From Diplonema japonicum (lineage: Eukaryota > Euglenozoa > Diplonemea > Diplonemida > Diplonemidae), in assembly GCA_964019335.1 (NCBI GenBank), contig OZ025688.1, forward strand, positions 248,001 to 312,000: a stretch of 64,000 nt of DNA. The letters run 5' to 3'. The translations under genes and the position numbers were made by a program. Below the pieces are notes generated by a model. The model did not search any database. It worked only from the letters and a program-made list of their open reading frames with translations, and was not told the origin of the DNA. This document shows positions 59,901 through 64,000 of the stretch, piece after piece; position 1 is the first letter of the stretch; each line of letters begins with the position of its first letter.

Positions 59901-62900
59901 TCTGCCACAATTGTGGGTACCATGCTTCTGGCTGCCGGCTCTGTAGCTTACACAGGCCCCTTCACCGCTCAGTTCCGAACCTCCCTCATCAAGACATGGA
60001 CGGAGAAAATGCAGACCGACGGCATCCCCGTCAGCAAACACTTCAGCTTTGACACCACCGCCGACCCTGTCCGCGTCCGCACATGGGGCATCAAGGGATT
60101 GCCGCTCGACAAGTTCTCAATCGAAAACGCCACAATCGCTGAGAAATCGCACAGGTGGTGCCTTTGCATCGACCCGCAGGGGCAGGCCAACAACTGGATC
60201 AAAGCGATGGAACGTGACAATGGGCTAATGGTGTTGAAGCAGTCCGAGCAGAAATTCATGCAAAAGATGGAGAATTGCATCAGGGTAGGGATCCCTGTGC
60301 TGCTAGAGAACGTCGGCGAGGAGTTGGATGCGTCCTTAGACCCAATCCTCTTAAAGCAAACCGTAAAGAAGCAGGGGCGGTTGTTCATCAGGCTGGGCGA
60401 CCAAGATGTGGAGTACGAGCCCAACTTCAGGTTCTACATCACGACGAAGATGCCCAACCCACATTACATGCCGGAGTTGCAAATCAAAGTGACGATTATC
60501 AACTTCACGGTGACTCAGAAAGGACTTGAGGACCAGCTGCTAGCGGATGTCGTGAGGTGTGAGAAGGCAGAGCTTGAGGAGCAGCTCGACCAGGTCATCG
60601 TGCAAATCTCAGACGGGAAGGCGCAGCTAAAGGACATCCAGGATCGTATCCTGGTGCAGCTCGCTGAGGCGACGGGGAACATTCTCGACAACGAGGAGCT
60701 CATTAACGCGCTGGGCGAGTCCAAGATCACCTCCGAGGCCATCGGCATCGATGTCGCAAAAGGTGAAAAGGCAAAGATCGAGATCGCCGCCACACGTGAA
60801 CGGTACCGTAATGTCGCCACGCGGGGCTCCCTTCTGTACACAGTCGTCGCCGAGATAGGTGGGATGGACCACATGTACCAGTATTCTCTTGACTTCTTCA
60901 AAGGGCAGTTCCAGCAGACACTGCAAAGGACAGAGAAGTCGGACGACATCGACAAGCGGACGGGGATCTTAATCCCAGCCGTGACCTCAGACACATACAA
61001 CACAGTCTGCAGGGGGTTGTTCGAGAAAGACAAACAGCTGTTTGCATTCTTGATGGTTGCACATATCTTCCGTGAGAACGGGCAGATCAGCGACGACGAA
61101 TGGGCGTTCATGCTGAGAGGGGGCGGGGGGCTGCGACCGCAAGACCCTGTGTCCAAACCCGACTATCTAGCTGACATTGTATGGAGCGAGGTGCAGATGC
61201 TCGGTGAGTTAGACGGCTTTGACGGATTAGTGGGGTCGATGGTCAGCGACGCTGCCGAGTGGCGTGTATGGGTGATGAACGACGAGCCGCACGAAGTAGA
61301 AATGCCTGGAGGGTTTGGCAACATGTCGCAAATGCGGCAACTCTTGATCCTGAGATGCCTGCGGGAAGACAAGGTCATGTACGGGATCACGCAAGTGGTG
61401 GGCGCGTACCTCGGCAAGATGTTCACGGAGTCCCCACAGTTCGACCTCGCGGCATCCTTCAACGACTCAACAAATGTGTCGCCTGTCATCTTCATCCTCA
61501 CGGAGGGGACCGACCCAACCACCGTCTTCTACGAGTTCGCAGCACACCACGGGTACAGTGACAGATTGCTTGTTCGATCCTTGGGTCAAGACCAAGGCAC
61601 TTTCGCTCAACAATACATCCAAGAAGGCATGCGCACAGGAGACTGGGTGTATCTCCAGAACTGCCACGTGTACTCGTCATGGATGCCGACTCTGGAAAGA
61701 CTGTGCGAAGAACTTCTTATCAAAGAAGTACACCCTGACTTCAGACTGTGGCTGACATCAAGACCGGATAAACACTTCCCCGTGGCAATCCTGCAGAGCG
61801 GGATAAAGGTGACAAAAGAACCTCCACAAGGGTTGAAGGCCAACCTGCGCGACAGTTTCTCAGGCCCGATAACAGAAGACGTGTGGGGATCTTGCAAGAA
61901 CGCGAGACCTTGGAAGCGTCTACTATTCGCGCTTACCTTCTTCCATGGCATCATCCAAGAGAGAAGGAAGTACGGTGCCTTGGGGTGGAACATAAGGTAC
62001 GCATGGAACCAGTCAGACATGGACGCGTCGATGGTGACGTTGAAGCAGTACCTTGAAGACGCTCCGGAAGATCAGCTTCCTTTCCAAGCCTTGACATACC
62101 TGACAGGTGTTATCAACTATGGAGGCAGGGTAACCGATTTCTTAGACACACGATGCTTGCGACAAATGCTAGCGAAGTTCTTCCTCCCGGACACTGTAGC
62201 TGGGAAGTTCGACATCACCCCTGATGGGGTTTACCACATCCCGGAAGAAATCGACACAGTAGATATGTGCAGGGAATACCTAGCGGAGCTACCGCCGTAT
62301 GAGAAGCCTGAGGTCTTTGGGCTTCATGGGAACGCCGACATCACCCGAGAGAAGAACGAGTCTCAAAGAATGATATTCACGTTGGTGGAAGTGCAGCCCC
62401 GTGCAGGGTCGGGCGGCGGGTCACGGTCTGCTGATGACATGGCCAGCGAGATCGCGCAGGATTTCATCAGCAGGCTCCCAACGCCCATTAATAAAACAGA
62501 TGGGCACGAGGACACATACCGTATAACGGATACCGGCGACATGATCTCTCTGGGGACATTCCTCTTGCAGGAGGTGGATGTGTTCAACTTCCTGTTGGAC
62601 GTTATTAAGAAATCGCTCCGGGACTTGATGGCGGCCATCAAGGGAGAGGTGGTCATGAGCAGCTTGCTTGAAAAGATGTTCAACGATTTCCTTGTAAACA
62701 AGTATGGAAATTATTTCCCGGAAAAAAAAAAAAAAAAAAAAAAAGAGTTCCCGAAAACTGGGGCGGCATGAAGCTGTCGTACCTTAGTAAAAAGCCTCTT
62801 GCGTCGTGGTTCATGGACACGTTGAACAGGGTGAACTTTTTGAAGGAATGGAACGACAACGGGCCACCAATGTCCTTTTGGGTCCCGGGGTTTTATTTCC

Positions 62901-63459
62901 CGCAGGTATATACTTAGAAAAAACGAACAAGGGTAAAAAAATAATTTTTTTTTATCTCGCAGGGGTTTGTTACGGCAGTGCTTCAGACACACAGTAGGAG
63001 GTTTTCTATCCCGATCGACGAATTGAGGTTCAGGACGCATGTGATGCACTGGAACGATGCCGACAAGGTAGAGGAGGAGCCAGAGACGGGGGTTTATGTT
63101 CATGGGTTTTACTTGGAAGGGGCGAGATGGAAGGAAGACACTGAGTGCTTGGGCGAAATGAACAAAGGCGAGCTCTACACAGCCTTCCCCGTCACATGGC
63201 TAGAACCCATCCTTATGACGGAAAGCATCGGTGAGCCAAGCACCACTTATGAGATACCGCTGTACAAGACCACCACAAGGGCAGGGACATTGTCCACTAC
63301 TGGTATGGTTGGGGAAAGAGAAATTTAAAAAAAAAAAAAAAATCCAATTCAGGCCTCTCGACAAACCTTGTCACCACGATGCATCTGCCATCCGGATCTA
63401 AACCACCCGATCACTGGATAATGCGGTCGGCTGCCATGCTTTGCATGTTAGATTCGTGA
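50919..63459 (+). CDS. Axonemal dynein heavy chain, inner-arm type, four exons
   Basis: Exons are 50919-62701, 62746-62905, 62963-63302 and 63353-63459, 4,129 residues. This ATP-driven motor moves flagellar microtubules. AAA1 has GPAGTGKT near residue 1426 and CFDEFNRI after it. AAA2 has GLTETGKT (~1707), AAA3 GVTGVGKS (~2102) and AAA4 GVGGSGRQS (~2452). The two-helix stalk with microtubule-binding tip lies at about 2690-2990. The C-terminal domain ends in YKTTTRAGTLSTTG and HWIMRSAAMLCMLDS. Length and this ending fit the single-headed inner-arm group (DNAH1/3/6/7/12 type), but I cannot assign the paralogue. Without splicing the protein would stop at 62771 after a polylysine. Three tiny introns restore the conserved VPENW, FYFPQ-GFVTAVLQ and LSTTG-LSTN joins. 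The start follows GGGATAG and a purine-rich leader. Confidence 0.96.
62702..62745 (+). other. Dynein intron 1, 44 nt
   Basis: GTATGG donor, poly-A and AAG acceptor, phase 2. Splicing gives NK-VPENWGG, the conserved dynein motif. Confidence 0.92.
62906..62962 (+). other. Dynein intron 2, 57 nt
   Basis: GTATAT donor and TCGCAG acceptor, phase 0, joining FYFPQ to GFVTAVLQ. Confidence 0.93.
63303..63352 (+). other. Dynein intron 3, 50 nt
   Basis: GTATGG donor, A run, TTCAG acceptor, phase 1, joining STTG to LSTNLV. Confidence 0.93.
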
Positions 63460-63769
63460 TATCTCCTTTTCTTAAGTGATTTTTTTTCTTCTTCTTTTTT
63501 CTTTTTAGTTCGTATTTTCTTTTTTATTTATTTATGTGTATAGACACGAATAACAAAAAGGGTGTGTGGAATGGGGAACGGGAAAAAAGAAGAAAAAAAA
63601 AAAGAAAAAGAGGGAAAATAAGAAAATCACACCCTGTTACCCCTCCTTCCCCTCCCTCTTCAATATCTGAATAAGTTTTTTTTTTTTTGTCATCGCTTTT
63701 TAGAATTTCAAACAAAAAAAAAAAAAGAAATACCAAACAACAACAACAACAAGGGGGAAGAAAAAAAAA
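63460..63769 (+). other. Intergenic region after dynein
   Basis: No gene is seen. It has A- and T-rich runs, a pyrimidine tract and TTTTTAG (about 63702) before the next ATG. Confidence 0.6.
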
Positions 63770-64000
63770 ATGCTGTTCCGTCGCTTACCATTGCGTGCGG
63801 CGGCAAGGTGGTACGGAACAAGCGAAGCGCCTTCGACAAGCCCCGCAGCGCCGAAGAAGAAAAAGATGAAAAATAGGATTCTGCGAAGGCCCAGGGACCA
63901 AAAGCCCATTCTACGCAACCCTGGCACGCTCTCTGTACAAGGGATACGAGAAGAGGCAGAAGCCCTACCCGAGGTGGACCTGCCCCCTGTCGAAACCAGG
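63770..64000 (+). CDS. Partial gene, mitochondrial-type N-terminus, runs off the window
   Basis: ATG 63770 opens a frame of 77 codons with no stop before the window ends. The first residues (MLFRRLPLRAAARWYG) are rich in Arg, Leu and Ala without acidic residues, as in mitochondrial targeting presequences. A Pro/Ala stretch and a Lys/Arg-rich segment follow (PKKKKMKNRILRRPRDQ). A mitochondrial ribosomal or other matrix protein is possible, but too little is visible to name it. Confidence 0.6.
   Translation, partial: MLFRRLPLRAAARWYGTSEAPSTSPAAPKKKKMKNRILRRPRDQKPILRNPGTLSVQGIREEAEALPEVDLPPVETR

Noticed and set aside
62702-62771. Dynein ending in polylysine and EFPKTGAA
   Set aside because: The conserved dynein C-terminus continues in another frame after a short GTATGG...AAG intron, so this end is intron read-through.

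Overview
The window looks like nuclear DNA from a flagellated protist. Every gene I can support lies on the + strand. Most start codons follow a polypyrimidine tract and an AG, and several genes carry very short GT-AG introns (38-63 nt). One-directional gene order plus candidate splice acceptors just upstream of start codons fits spliced-leader trans-splicing of polycistronic transcripts, as in euglenozoans. The cis-introns argue against a kinetoplastid, so a diplonemid-like or other euglenozoan is my best guess. This is inference: ordinary 5'-UTR introns in another flagellate would look similar. Intergenic DNA is crowded with A, T, C and G homopolymers.

Left flank (1-11.3 kb): housekeeping and cytoskeletal genes. 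There is a small split COA6-like mitochondrial gene, a four-helix membrane protein, two consecutive WD40/coiled-coil proteins that look like related architectures, a three-exon unrecognised protein, a basic unrecognised protein, and an ORF that may be the C-terminal remnant of a retroelement polyprotein.

Centre (11.3-47.1 kb): a dense array of genes for secreted or surface proteins. Thirteen genes (family A) and three genes plus one pseudogene (family B) encode 120-127-residue proteins. Each has a signal peptide, six cysteines in one shared pattern, N-glycosylation sequons and a C-terminal hydrophobic tail typical of a GPI-anchor signal. Between two blocks of family A lie three apparently identical 5,121-bp tandem units. 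Each unit encodes a 1,194-residue secreted cysteine-rich protein built from three kinds of small modules. A fourth, chimeric gene follows, in which the C-terminal module is amplified six times. Signs of gene conversion and unequal crossing-over are everywhere: identical coding sequences with unrelated flanks, breakpoints at start codons, an exchanged upstream region, a gene fragment and a pseudogene.

Right flank (47.1-64 kb): a small possibly N-myristoylated protein, a protein with three cyclic-nucleotide-binding-like domains, a doubtful small ORF, a 4,129-residue axonemal dynein heavy chain whose last three exons are separated by tiny introns, and the start of a gene with a mitochondrial-type N-terminus. 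Dynein shows that the cell has motile flagella. The array probably supplies its surface coat or secreted matrix, but no function can be read directly from the sequence.
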